A DNA stretch of 25,784 bases from Christensenella sp. UBA5399 (GTDB lineage Bacteria; Bacillota; Clostridia; Christensenellales; Christensenellaceae): contig DHOD01000085.1 of NCBI GenBank assembly GCA_002407725.1, positions 2,245-28,028 of the forward strand. Reading direction: 5' to 3'. The translations under genes were made by a program, and so were the position numbers. Below, in pieces: positions 14,840 through 25,764 of this stretch. How positions within the stretch are numbered: the stretch's first letter is position 1; the number at the start of each line of letters is the position of its first letter. The notes beneath the pieces were generated by a model that ran no database searches, was not told the DNA's origin, and saw nothing but the letters and a program-made list of their open reading frames with translations.

Positions 14840-15400
14840 ATGAAAACGATCAAGGACAAACAGATACTGGTTGGCGCCGATTTTGCGGGCGTCTCTCTAA
14901 AAGACCACATCGTCGCCCACTTGCAGCGTCACGGGTGGGAGGTCACGGATGTTGGCGTGAAGGCGGGCGACACCAATCCCGAGATGTTCCACCGCATCGG
15001 GTTTAAGGTCGGCGCAAAGATCGCAGAAAAGGAATTTGAGAAAGCACTGATCTTTTGCGGTACGGGCATGGGCATTCATATTGCATGCAGCAAGGTACCC
15101 GGTGTACAGTGCGCTGTATGCGAGAGCGTGCCGGCGGCGTTGCGCGCCATCACCGGCAACAACTGCAATGTCCTTGCCATGGGGGGCTTTTATATTGCGC
15201 CGCAGATGGGCATTGAGATGGCCGACGCATTTTTGAACCATAAGCTGGGTGATGGATATGAAGACGTTGAAAACTGGAACGAATTCCATCAAATTGCCTA
15301 TGACGAGATAGACGCGTTTGATTATCAGGCGTATAAAGAGAATAATTTTGAGGTAAAAAACGCAAAAAATGTTGCACTGGGGACATTTCCAAAGCCGTAG
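14840..15400 (+). CDS. RpiB/LacA/LacB-family sugar-phosphate isomerase
   Basis: A 186-residue cytoplasmic enzyme of the ribose-5-phosphate isomerase B / galactose-6-phosphate isomerase family, which interconverts aldose and ketose phosphates. The catalytic Cys is seen in FCGTGMGIHIACSKVPG (Cys73), with GADFAGVSLKDHI at the start and NCNVLAMGG (about 108-116). Two positions differ from textbook RpiB: the GCDHAG motif reads GADFAG (His to Phe14), and the HN-NANVLALG motif reads GNNCNVLAMG, so the usual His is missing. It is also longer than the roughly 150-residue RpiB by a C-terminal tail. These changes suggest a substrate other than ribose 5-phosphate, such as a tetrulose or another sugar phosphate. 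A clear AAAGGAG site precedes the ATG. Its stop is TAG, one base from the end of the convergent regulator gene. Proximity to the sugar importer suggests a common pathway. Confidence 0.86.
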   Translation: MKTIKDKQILVGADFAGVSLKDHIVAHLQRHGWEVTDVGVKAGDTNPEMFHRIGFKVGAKIAEKEFEKALIFCGTGMGIHIACSKVPGVQCAVCESVPAALRAITGNNCNVLAMGGFYIAPQMGIEMADAFLNHKLGDGYEDVENWNEFHQIAYDEIDAFDYQAYKENNFEVKNAKNVALGTFPKP

Positions 15401-15401
15401 G

Positions 15402-16115
15402 TTACTCGGAAACAGTATAAGCTTTTGCGCCCGCATGGACGGCCAGGGCATCGGCGGGCAGCCCGGAAAGGCGATACCCCTGCCCCCAGACCGCTTTGAT
15501 CTGTATATGCGCGTTGATGTGGCGCAGTTTTTTGCGTAGGAAGGAGACATATGCCTCCACCACATTTGCCTCTGCCCGCGCGCCATATCCCCAAACCTTC
15601 AAAAACAGCGTTTCTTTGGAAACGATGGTCCCGCCTCCTGCCATCAACAGGCGCATCAGTGCAAGCTCCGTTTTGCCAAGCTGCACGGCATTGCCGCCAC
15701 ACTGCAAAACGCCGGTGCCTGGAACCAGTGATACATCGCCAAAATGTATGGCATCCCCGTTCAATTCCGCAGGCCGCCGAAGCAGCGCGTGCATACACGC
15801 TGCAAGCTCCTTCATTTCCAGCGGGAGCGACAGGCAATAATCCGCGCCGCCATCCAACATTGCGGCGCGCGCGATCCCATCCCCGTTGCCGCACAGCGTA
15901 AGCACGGGCAGGCCGCAGTCTCTGCGCCGCAACTTGGGCAACAACGTGCTGCCATGGGCCGCGCCCACAATCGCCGCGTCGTACACGCCGCTCAACGCCC
16001 GCGCCATGCCTTCCGCGCTGTTTGCGACAATGTCCACAGCCAGGTTTTCCTTTGTCAGCGTATCCGCAAGCGCATGTGCCAGCCGCTTCTCATTTTCAAT
16101 TACCAGTATCCTCAT
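15402..16115 (-). CDS. OmpR-family regulator with degenerate receiver
   Basis: A 237-residue DNA-binding regulator. The C-terminal half is a normal winged helix of the OmpR/PhoB type (about 125-225), with LGKTELALMRLLM, VSKETLFLKVWGYG, VEAYVSFLRKKL and WGQGYRL. The N-terminal receiver keeps the fold but not the chemistry. The acidic pocket reads Glu7-Asn8-Glu9, the phosphoacceptor position in IVGAAHG is Gly51, and the conserved Lys is replaced (CLSLPLE). It therefore cannot be phosphorylated in the usual way and probably acts as a constitutive or ligand/partner-controlled regulator. No sensor kinase is adjacent. The ATG at 16113-16115 is chosen because the receiver starts there (MRILVIENE); no strong ribosome site is visible, and an in-frame ATG 45 bases upstream has none either. 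It is divergent from the Ser/Thr-rich protein gene. Confidence 0.85.
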   Translation of the reverse strand: MRILVIENEKRLAHALADTLTKENLAVDIVANSAEGMARALSGVYDAAIVGAAHGSTLLPKLRRRDCGLPVLTLCGNGDGIARAAMLDGGADYCLSLPLEMKELAACMHALLRRPAELNGDAIHFGDVSLVPGTGVLQCGGNAVQLGKTELALMRLLMAGGGTIVSKETLFLKVWGYGARAEANVVEAYVSFLRKKLRHINAHIQIKAVWGQGYRLSGLPADALAVHAGAKAYTVSE

Positions 16116-16157
16116 GTGAGGGAGTGTAACACCGTATATGGTATGTTCATGTGAGGG
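16112..16157. repeat. Direct repeat TCATGTGAGGG flanking the regulator promoter
   Basis: Two exact 11-base copies, at 16112-16122 (over the start codon) and 16147-16157 (between the predicted -10 and -35), are 35 bases apart. OmpR-type regulators bind direct repeats, so these may be sites for autoregulation, though the spacing is longer than usual. Confidence 0.45.
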
Positions 16158-16166
16158 CATTGTGAA
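16138..16166 (-). promoter_or_regulatory. Predicted promoter of the pseudo-receiver regulator
   Basis: TTCACA (minus strand, 16161-16166) and TACCAT (16138-16143) are 17 bases apart. The leader would be very short, about 15 bases, which fits the absence of a strong ribosome site. Confidence 0.4.
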
Positions 16167-16204
16167 ATGTATGTGATATTCAGGATTTTTTAAGAAACAA
16201 GGTT

Positions 16205-16210
16205 TATAAT
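16205..16210 (+). promoter_or_regulatory. -10 box of the Ser/Thr-rich protein gene
   Basis: A perfect TATAAT lies 53 bases before the chosen ATG. No convincing -35 is present at the usual spacing. Confidence 0.4.
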
Positions 16211-16262
16211 AGGGGCAACGATTGAACGCATGGATAGCGGAATACAAAACAGAAAGGAATCG

Positions 16263-16748
16263 ATGATTATGGGCAATAGTATCAGTGCAATTGGCAGCAT
16301 GATGAACAGCGGCCCGGCCATTCAACAAACCCAACAGGAGCAGCGCGCCACAGAGGCGCAGCAGCAGACAACGGACGAAATGCAGGATATTGCATTGGCG
16401 GCGGACTCCACGGTCAACGACCTGGATCTGTCTGTTTCTTATGAGGTAAAGCTCTCGGAGCAGGCCACTGCGGCGCATGTGCCACCTCCCACGGTCGAAA
16501 CAACAGACAGCGAGAACGAGGCCACAACCGCATCGAGCGCAAGCGCCGTTTCGGTCGATACCTCCTCGGCAAGCAGCAGCACAGTTGCGTCGGACTCCGG
16601 CAGCAGCGCAACAACGGACGTCAGCTCGATGACGGAGCAACAGATGCAGTCGGCGGTGTCGGAAGGTACGATCACCCGCACACAAATGGCAGACGAGCTG
16701 GCACGCCGTAACGGCGGCAACGGTGAAGCCATAGCGGCGGAAGCATGA
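16263..16748 (+). CDS. Ser/Thr/Ala-rich protein of unknown function
   Basis: About 161 residues with no recognised domain. It starts with a short hydrophobic-polar stretch (NSISAIGSMMNSG), then a Gln-rich segment (about 25-38). A long Ser/Thr/Ala/Val low-complexity region follows (about 75-125), and the protein ends in a small helical tail with MTEQQMQSAVSEGTITRTQMADELARRNGG. There is no clear signal peptide or membrane helix, and it has no Cys. An AGAAAGGAA site precedes ATG 16263; a second ATG at 16269 is also possible. It is a real gene by its ribosome site, promoter-like -10 and a strong terminator after it, as well as its codon use. It lies between a pseudo-receiver regulator and a giant Ser/Thr kinase, so it could be a phosphorylation substrate, but only its position and composition suggest that. 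Confidence 0.65.
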   Translation: MIMGNSISAIGSMMNSGPAIQQTQQEQRATEAQQQTTDEMQDIALAADSTVNDLDLSVSYEVKLSEQATAAHVPPPTVETTDSENEATTASSASAVSVDTSSASSSTVASDSGSSATTDVSSMTEQQMQSAVSEGTITRTQMADELARRNGGNGEAIAAEA

Positions 16749-16774
16749 TGGAACAGAAAAATTGAACGATGGAG

Positions 16775-16804
16775 TATCCCTGCGCAATGCGCAGGGATAT
16801 TTGT
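16775..16804 (+). terminator. Terminator after the Ser/Thr-rich protein gene
   Basis: A perfect 11-base stem, TATCCCTGCGC with GCGCAGGGATA (16775-16785 with 16789-16799), closes a 3-base loop and is followed by TTTGTT. Placed 26 bases after the stop codon. It has no T-run on the other strand. Confidence 0.75.
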
Positions 16805-16826
16805 TATATCGCCGGCGGTTGATCGA

Positions 16827-19800
16827 TCATCTGCTTCCGGAGAATTCATGCAGCCTGTTTTGCACGCCCGCCGTTCTAAGCCAACCCAGCCCGCGGTTTT
16901 GCAGGTCTTGAATCAGCGGTGCGGTATCCGCCTTTTGCCATTTTGGGAAGCGTGCCAGATGACGCTGGAGGCAGGGGGCCGCCCTATCGTCCCAATCGGA
17001 AAAGCCGGGGAATTCGTAGTCGTAATCCAGCCGGTATATGATGATCTTGCCGCTTGAAGCTACAAAAAGCTTGTGGCCATCGGGCGAAAACCGCATACTT
17101 TTGATATCGCTTACATTTTGAAAGCTTGTTATTTCCCCCGCTTGCCATTCGAATTTGGTTTCTCCCGTCAGGGCGTCGGCCAGCATCACTTTTCCGTCGT
17201 TACGTGCAATGGCCAGCAATTTGCCGTCCGGACTGATTGCAAGGGATGTAACGGGCCGGTCAGATTGCACAATTGTTTTGCCGGTTGTTTGGGATTCGGT
17301 GTTGATCACGTATACGCCTTCTGCGCCACCGATGTACAACATCCCACCATCACTCAGCACACAGCTTTCAGGCGATCCGCAACCGGTAGTGTTATATTTT
17401 ACGCATGTGCCGTCGGGCAAGGAAAGCGCCCCCGCGCCTCCGCCCCCTTCGGTTACGATAAGCTTTCTTCCATCCGGGCTTAACGCCAGGAACTTCATGG
17501 AATAAAATTGATCCGTAAGCGCTTGGGTCTTTTTGCTTTTCAAGCCGATCACATACAGCTTGGCATAGCCGCTGACATAGCCGGTAAGCCCATCGTGGCT
17601 GATGTCTACGTCACGCGCTGCGCCGTCCTGTCTGTTACTTTCGTACACAGTGACGCAGGCGCCTGTTTGCAGGTCGGTGTATTTGACCGTGGCCGATGTA
17701 TCGGACGAAAGCGCATATCTGCCGTCGGGGCTGAGTTTTACGCATAAAACAGGGTTATTCTGGACGTTGCTGCATGTACGGATGTTTTCTCCGGTTTGCG
17801 TGTCCCAAAGCCGCAGGGACCTGTCCCAGCCGGCGCTTATCAGCTGCCTGCCGTCCGCGCTTACGTCCAGGTCATAGATGCCGCCATTTTCATGCGCCAA
17901 AAGCTCCCTGTCCAGGAAAACAGCGCGCGGCGCCTTTCGCCCGCAATAGGCGGCCAAACCGGCGCACAGGCTGGCGTAGCCGGAAGCCTCCGTAAACCCC
18001 GGGATGCTACGGGCCTCATCCAGCGCCAGTACGGCGTCGGCAATATCCATCGCGGCGATCAGGCCGGATATTTTTGATATATTCTTGGCGTATACTTCGT
18101 CCAGGTTTGTCCTGTGTTCGGATGAAGCCACTTTTTGCAGCCAATAATCGCTTGTGTCACTTAGAGGCGGCAGATACACATGTTTCAGGCCATTGTCATA
18201 TTCGCTAAACAGAAGTCCGCTGCCGTCATAAGTAAAACAGGGTGTTGAATCCTGCCCGAGTCGGGGGCTTAGGCTCAGGCGGCACAGCCCGTTTTTGATA
18301 TCCAGAAGCTTCATTTTATTGTCCAGGCTGTCATAGATGAGTATGCGCTCGTACGTGCGGTCTGTGCAAACGTCCGACGACCATTTCAATTCCATAAGAT
18401 TGGTATTGAGAATACCTGCGCCGGTTAGGAGGTTATATAGCAAAACCCCGCCATTTACGCCTGCTGTGACGCAAAGGCGCGCGCCGATATCATATCTTAC
18501 AATCTTTGCATTGTGCGAACTGCCGGGCGTAAACATGCCGGAAACAGGATTGCCGGTTGCCAGGGAAAGCCATTTGTTCTCTACCACAGCAACCAGGTCA
18601 TCGTTTACAAACCCGGCCCCGGAGTTATAATGCGATTCTCCATGGATCGGCTTGAAGCGGTAGTCTTTGATCACCTCAAGCGTATCAAAATCCAGCACGT
18701 AGCAGACCTTTTTGTCGTTCACACATAGTTTGCTGAAGTCGCCGTTCACGGTGATCTGCGGCAGGTTCAGCACGCCTATATAAGGCAGCGCTACGCGCTG
18801 GGGCAGGTATCCGCCAACCTCTGTATCCCATATCCGTACCGTGTATTCGTTGGTGTCGGGTTGATCATACGTCGCATAAAAGATGTACTTTCCACTATAC
18901 GCCATGGCGAGGAGGTCCTCGCCGGAGGCGTCGTAATCGTTTATCTGGTATACATCCTGCATTGCATGGGCTTTTTGTTCGCAGGCAGAGACTTGCTGGT
19001 CCTCGCCCCATCGGTTGTAGAAAGATTGGATGTTGCTTAGGGCGTCATTGCGCCTGTACAGGAGTACGTTCATTTTGATCAGCGCGAGCAGGCTGTCGCG
19101 CGTTCCCAGGCGGCCGTGGAGGCTTTCCATCAAAAATGCCGCCCTGTCGTCATCTATTTTGCCGTTTCGCCAAAGATATTGTGTTTGGTTATAAGCCGCT
19201 GCGACATAATCGGGAGCAAGCGACAACGCCTTCTGCCAGCATGCTTCCGCCGCTTCGGGCTTTCCGATATCAAGAAAACTGAGCGCACGGTTGTTCAGGC
19301 TATCCGCTGTATCTGCCGCCGCCTTTGGATCCTTGCGCGGGTATGTCGATCCGGACACTTGACGGTAGATGGCGAGCAAAACAGCCTCCACCGCAGTGAA
19401 ATCGTGCGGGCGGGCGGCCTCGTCCTCTTCAAAGCACATCTTAAGCAGCGCTTTGAGCATATCCGGCAAATCGTACCGGCATTCGGCAAAGTAATCATCG
19501 CATCCCAGCCCCGCCACCGCGCCGCTTTGCCAAAGCCGCTCGCCGATCAGCATTTCCAGTACGGTCACCGCCCAGCTCCAGATATCCGTGCGGCGTGTAA
19601 GCTTCAGCCCGTTCATCTGCTCTATAGAGCAGTAGGCCGGCGTATACGCACCGCTTTCCGAAAGTATGGTACCGCTGCCGGCGGCGCCGCCGTCCGGGTA
19701 CGTTATGACGGCACGCGCCTGTGCGATGCCAAAATCGGCGGCCTTTGCCGATCCGTCCGAGGTCAGAAGCAGGTTATCCGGCTTGACATCCTGGTGGATC

Positions 19801-20288
19801 AGTCCGCTTTCATGCGCATAGTGAAGCCCTCTGGCGTACTGTATGGCGATATCCAGCACGCGCGCCAGCTGTTCCCGCTCGCTTCCTTCGTACAGCCGCC
19901 TGTCCGCAATCCAGTCTTTCAGGCTGCCGCCATCCATCCATTCGGAAAATATCGAAGGCGTACCCGCTATCTCGCGCACATAGTAGCATGATACGATATG
20001 CGGGTGCAGGCCTAAGTTTATCCATGCCTCACACTCGTTTATGAACATCTGCTTTTGTGCTTCTGTCTGAAAAAGGCGCGCATGCGGTTGTTTGAGCGCA
20101 AGGGCTACGTTCCAGCCCTCGTGGCGCATCTTGAACACACGGCCCATGCCGCCCTCAAGGGCGTCCGACTCGACATCATATAAGTCAAGCAAACGCATGC
20201 CCCTGGCGATTTCGCCAGATGAAGCGGGAACAGCCTGATCGTCATTCGTGATGTCCGCATCCAAAATAGTGGTATCATTTTGATTCAT
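16827..20288 (-). CDS. Large Ser/Thr protein kinase with TPR and beta-propeller domains
   Basis: About 1153 residues. The kinase domain (about 36-310) has a Gly loop EGGMGRVF, Lys66 in VALALKQP, the helix-C Glu near 85-87, a catalytic loop HQDVKPDN (Asp167, Asn172), DFG at 185-187, a TPAYCSIEQ segment in place of APE, and DIWSWAV. The Arg before the catalytic Asp is Gln, so it is a non-RD kinase. A TPR-like pair follows (about 328-372). Two WD40/beta-propeller regions come next (about 440-755 and 795-1105), the second with clear repeats such as VSADGRQLISAGWDRSLRLWD. The C-terminus holds a compact helical tail with NRGLGWLRTAGVQNRL. No membrane helix is visible, so it is cytoplasmic. ATG 20286-20288 is chosen for the AGGAG site 8 bases away. 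It probably phosphorylates partners gathered by the propellers. No phosphatase gene is nearby. Confidence 0.9.
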   Translation of the reverse strand: MNQNDTTILDADITNDDQAVPASSGEIARGMRLLDLYDVESDALEGGMGRVFKMRHEGWNVALALKQPHARLFQTEAQKQMFINECEAWINLGLHPHIVSCYYVREIAGTPSIFSEWMDGGSLKDWIADRRLYEGSEREQLARVLDIAIQYARGLHYAHESGLIHQDVKPDNLLLTSDGSAKAADFGIAQARAVITYPDGGAAGSGTILSESGAYTPAYCSIEQMNGLKLTRRTDIWSWAVTVLEMLIGERLWQSGAVAGLGCDDYFAECRYDLPDMLKALLKMCFEEDEAARPHDFTAVEAVLLAIYRQVSGSTYPRKDPKAAADTADSLNNRALSFLDIGKPEAAEACWQKALSLAPDYVAAAYNQTQYLWRNGKIDDDRAAFLMESLHGRLGTRDSLLALIKMNVLLYRRNDALSNIQSFYNRWGEDQQVSACEQKAHAMQDVYQINDYDASGEDLLAMAYSGKYIFYATYDQPDTNEYTVRIWDTEVGGYLPQRVALPYIGVLNLPQITVNGDFSKLCVNDKKVCYVLDFDTLEVIKDYRFKPIHGESHYNSGAGFVNDDLVAVVENKWLSLATGNPVSGMFTPGSSHNAKIVRYDIGARLCVTAGVNGGVLLYNLLTGAGILNTNLMELKWSSDVCTDRTYERILIYDSLDNKMKLLDIKNGLCRLSLSPRLGQDSTPCFTYDGSGLLFSEYDNGLKHVYLPPLSDTSDYWLQKVASSEHRTNLDEVYAKNISKISGLIAAMDIADAVLALDEARSIPGFTEASGYASLCAGLAAYCGRKAPRAVFLDRELLAHENGGIYDLDVSADGRQLISAGWDRSLRLWDTQTGENIRTCSNVQNNPVLCVKLSPDGRYALSSDTSATVKYTDLQTGACVTVYESNRQDGAARDVDISHDGLTGYVSGYAKLYVIGLKSKKTQALTDQFYSMKFLALSPDGRKLIVTEGGGGAGALSLPDGTCVKYNTTGCGSPESCVLSDGGMLYIGGAEGVYVINTESQTTGKTIVQSDRPVTSLAISPDGKLLAIARNDGKVMLADALTGETKFEWQAGEITSFQNVSDIKSMRFSPDGHKLFVASSGKIIIYRLDYDYEFPGFSDWDDRAAPCLQRHLARFPKWQKADTAPLIQDLQNRGLGWLRTAGVQNRLHEFSGSR

Positions 20289-20369
20289 AACAGATCTCCT
20301 GCCAACGCAAATTGGCTTATACAAGTGAAATTGCAGACCACAGCTATATATAAAGTATCACATCAGGGA

Positions 20370-20404
20370 AGAGTGGTTTTGAATAAAAGTTTCAAACCGA
20401 CTCT
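20370..20404. repeat. Imperfect inverted repeat at the start of the kinase transcript
   Basis: AGAGTGGTTTTGAA and TTCAAACCGACTCT pair over about 13 bases with two single-base bulges. The repeat directly follows the predicted -10 and would cover the first 30 or so transcribed bases, so it could be an operator or a 5' stabilising stem. Confidence 0.45.
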
Positions 20405-20433
20405 ATTATACGGCTCATGATAGCGTATTGCAA
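20405..20433 (-). promoter_or_regulatory. Predicted promoter of the Ser/Thr kinase gene
   Basis: TTGCAA (20428-20433) and a perfect TATAAT (20405-20410) on the minus strand are 17 bases apart. The leader is about 110 bases. The 20289-20564 gap contains this promoter, the inverted repeat and the terminator of the next gene, and no open gene. Confidence 0.6.
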
Positions 20434-20487
20434 CGATTTGTAAATGCTATGGCAATCCCGGCCGTCATTGCCCACGGGCAGATCAAT

Positions 20488-20522
20488 AAAAAACTGGCTC
20501 CCGACAATATACAGGAGCCAGT
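20488..20522 (-). terminator. Terminator of the pyruvate:ferredoxin oxidoreductase gene
   Basis: ACTGGCTCC (20493-20501) pairs with GGAGCCAGT (20514-20522), and the minus strand reads TTTTTT directly after the stem. It lies about 43 bases past the stop codon. Confidence 0.88.
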
Positions 20523-20564
20523 TCTTTGCATGTTTTTTAAAAACAGGACAAGCATTCGATTGCT

Positions 20565-24185
<3,621 letters not shown>

Positions 24186-24199
24186 TCAAACATTTCCAT

Positions 24200-24228
24200 T
24201 ATATATAGTTACCATATAAAAATCAAGG
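24200..24228 (-). promoter_or_regulatory. Promoter of the pyruvate:ferredoxin oxidoreductase gene
   Basis: TTGATT (24223-24228) and TATAAT (24200-24205) on the minus strand are separated by 17 bases, with an AT-rich spacer. The leader is about 45 bases. This is one of the strongest promoter matches in the window, as expected for a central metabolic gene. Confidence 0.75.
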
Positions 24229-24262
24229 AAATATAAGGCGCGGAGGGCGCACGGGGACCGCG

Positions 24263-24292
24263 TTTTTAAGTTGCCTAACGCTAACTTAAAAA
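24263..24292 (-). terminator. AT-rich hairpin over the phospholipase gene stop
   Basis: TTTTTAAGTT and AACTTAAAAA form a perfect 10-base stem with a 10-base loop. The stem overlaps the last codons and the TAA of the upstream gene. It is not GC-rich, so its strength as a terminator is doubtful, but it may work on either strand. Confidence 0.4.
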
Positions 24293-25203
24293 AGACGCAG
24301 CTTCGCTTTTTTGTACATACGCTGAAATGCTTTGCGCTCTTCGCGCGGCACAACGGGAATTCCGTTGAAGTTTACATTGTAGAATGCGCTCTCCAGCACA
24401 TCCAGGCTGCGCTCGTCGTGCAGGTACTCGTCCACCAGCTTGATGTATGTAATGCTTTTTTCAATCGATTTTTTTATCAGGCCCAAAAAGTAATCGTAAT
24501 CAAAAAGATCCTTGACCTCTTCATATGGATAATACAACATGGTAAGCAGATCCAGCATTGTAAACTTGTTTTGCAGGCGGATCCACTTCATCTGTTTTTC
24601 GTCCGGCATAAACATTTTACGGTTGTATTCCGCAAAATACCGGTATGTGGTGTGGTACGAGTCCGGTTTCAGCTTGAACCCATAGTAGAGCCGCCGGTGA
24701 CAGTCCTCAAAAAAACGGTTAAGTTCATCGGATTCCACAAACGTTTGCTCTACAAACTGCGCCCTGTCAAATTCCATCGCCTCAAAACCTTTTTCGTGCG
24801 CATAGACGGTATCGATCCCATATTCCAGCGTGTTGTGGTTGTTCATGGCGTTGGGACAAATGGCGTTGATCTTTGGGTGCATGATGTAATCGAGGCAGTA
24901 ATGCGTAATGTAACCATAAAAAAAACTACGGATGACCATGTCGTCCGGGTGGTTTTTGACATACTGCGCGCCCTCCACAAAAAAACGCTGCGGACGCGCC
25001 CTGTGCAGGGCGTAACCGAACATTTTGTACGTATGGCCGGCCCACATGGAATAGTATTTGTACAGGTAATAGTAATCGCCCCCCTGCGCGCCCGAATGGT
25101 ACGCGGGGATGTTGGCGTTTATGACGTCGGTGATCCTGGGGTTTCCGTCCAGCCTTTCCAAAATGTCGTCGGCTGCGAGTTTGTGTGTAAGAAAAGCCGG
25201 CAT
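24286..25203 (-). CDS. Zinc-dependent phospholipase C family protein
   Basis: A 305-residue protein of the zinc-dependent phospholipase C / S1-P1 nuclease fold family common in Clostridia. The start MPAFLTHKLAADDIL puts His7 at the usual first metal-ligand site. HYCLDYIMHP (His101, Asp105, His109) gives the HxxxDxxxH metal motif, and HNTLEYGIDT (His123, Glu127, Asp131) the next ligands. There is no signal peptide, unlike secreted toxins of the alpha-toxin type, so this is probably a cytoplasmic or housekeeping member with unknown substrate, not a toxin. The ATG follows the TAA of the upstream gene with no gap, and GGAGGG inside that gene is the ribosome site. The two genes are therefore one operon. 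The reaction is not known for this subgroup. Confidence 0.85.
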   Translation of the reverse strand: MPAFLTHKLAADDILERLDGNPRITDVINANIPAYHSGAQGGDYYYLYKYYSMWAGHTYKMFGYALHRARPQRFFVEGAQYVKNHPDDMVIRSFFYGYITHYCLDYIMHPKINAICPNAMNNHNTLEYGIDTVYAHEKGFEAMEFDRAQFVEQTFVESDELNRFFEDCHRRLYYGFKLKPDSYHTTYRYFAEYNRKMFMPDEKQMKWIRLQNKFTMLDLLTMLYYPYEEVKDLFDYDYFLGLIKKSIEKSITYIKLVDEYLHDERSLDVLESAFYNVNFNGIPVVPREERKAFQRMYKKAKLRLF

Positions 25204-25725
25204 TTAATGTGTGCCCTCCGGATGGGAGGATTTTAAAAAGCAATCGGGCTCGTGCGCTTCAATTACACCGATGTTCTTCATCAGCCACAAAACATTGGAT
25301 TCCTGGATTTCCTGAAATCCATATTTGAGCAGCGCTTTGTATAGCTTTTCCGGCTGCTTAAAGCCGTACACAAACTTGAACAGGCTGCCGTAATCGGCAA
25401 TGATTTCCTGGCAACAAATGGCGTTGGTCCGCACCGCGTAGACAATCTGCTTTTGCAGCCCCGATTCCTGTATAAAGCTGTCTAGCCGCGTATCATCCAT
25501 GTTGGCGCACCGGCCGATGTCAAACTGAAAAAACCAGTCCCGTATTTGATCCTGCCGTTCCAGCACCTCGGCATAGGTTTTTTGCTGTGTAAAAATCTCC
25601 AGGCAAAACTTGGCGAAAATCGCATTGTCGTCCGTTTGGATCCTGCCGTACTCGTTGTCGTGATGCACTGTCATCAGGTCGCCGCTCACCCAGGAACAGC
25701 GTTTTTTTTCATCTTTGTTTTTCAT
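25204..25725 (-). CDS. Divergent DNA-3-methyladenine glycosylase I (Tag-like)
   Basis: A 173-residue protein resembling Tag, which removes 3-methyladenine from alkylated DNA in base excision repair. The N-terminal RCSWVSGDLMTVHHDNEYG aligns with the Tag start, giving zinc ligands Cys10 and His22, and the C-terminal AHEPDC supplies His158 and Cys162. The catalytic-site Glu aligns with Glu43 (CLEIFTQ). The usual EGAQAGLSW stretch, whose Trp stacks on the base, reads EIFTQQKTY here, so the base pocket differs. The length is slightly short of the usual 185-190. The ATG at 25723-25725 lacks a strong ribosome site; the upstream region is cut by the window edge. Its stop abuts the phospholipase-family start. 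Repair of a different lesion, or another role, is possible. Confidence 0.72.
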   Translation of the reverse strand: MKNKDEKKRCSWVSGDLMTVHHDNEYGRIQTDDNAIFAKFCLEIFTQQKTYAEVLERQDQIRDWFFQFDIGRCANMDDTRLDSFIQESGLQKQIVYAVRTNAICCQEIIADYGSLFKFVYGFKQPEKLYKALLKYGFQEIQESNVLWLMKNIGVIEAHEPDCFLKSSHPEGTH

Positions 25726-25734
25726 TCTATTATC

Positions 25735-25764
25735 TTAACATATACGCTGTTTTTATGGTAGAAT
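25735..25764 (+). promoter_or_regulatory. Candidate promoter directed out of the window
   Basis: TTAACA (25735-25740) and TAGAAT (25759-25764) on the plus strand are 18 bases apart, divergent from the Tag-like gene. The gene it would serve is beyond the window edge. Confidence 0.35.

Noticed and set aside
16116-16787. Upstream extension of the pseudo-receiver regulator to a 461-codon frame
   Set aside because: The extra part is Cys/Arg-rich, lies opposite the Ser/Thr-rich gene and has no domain; the receiver begins at the ATG at 16115.
24286-25203. Secreted alpha-toxin-like phospholipase C
   Set aside because: No signal peptide and no C-terminal membrane-binding domain; it fits the cytoplasmic zinc-dependent family found widely in harmless Clostridia.
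24271-25236. Plus-strand open frame of 321 codons
   Set aside because: Antisense to the phospholipase-family gene, whose metal motifs, ribosome site and coupling are clear.
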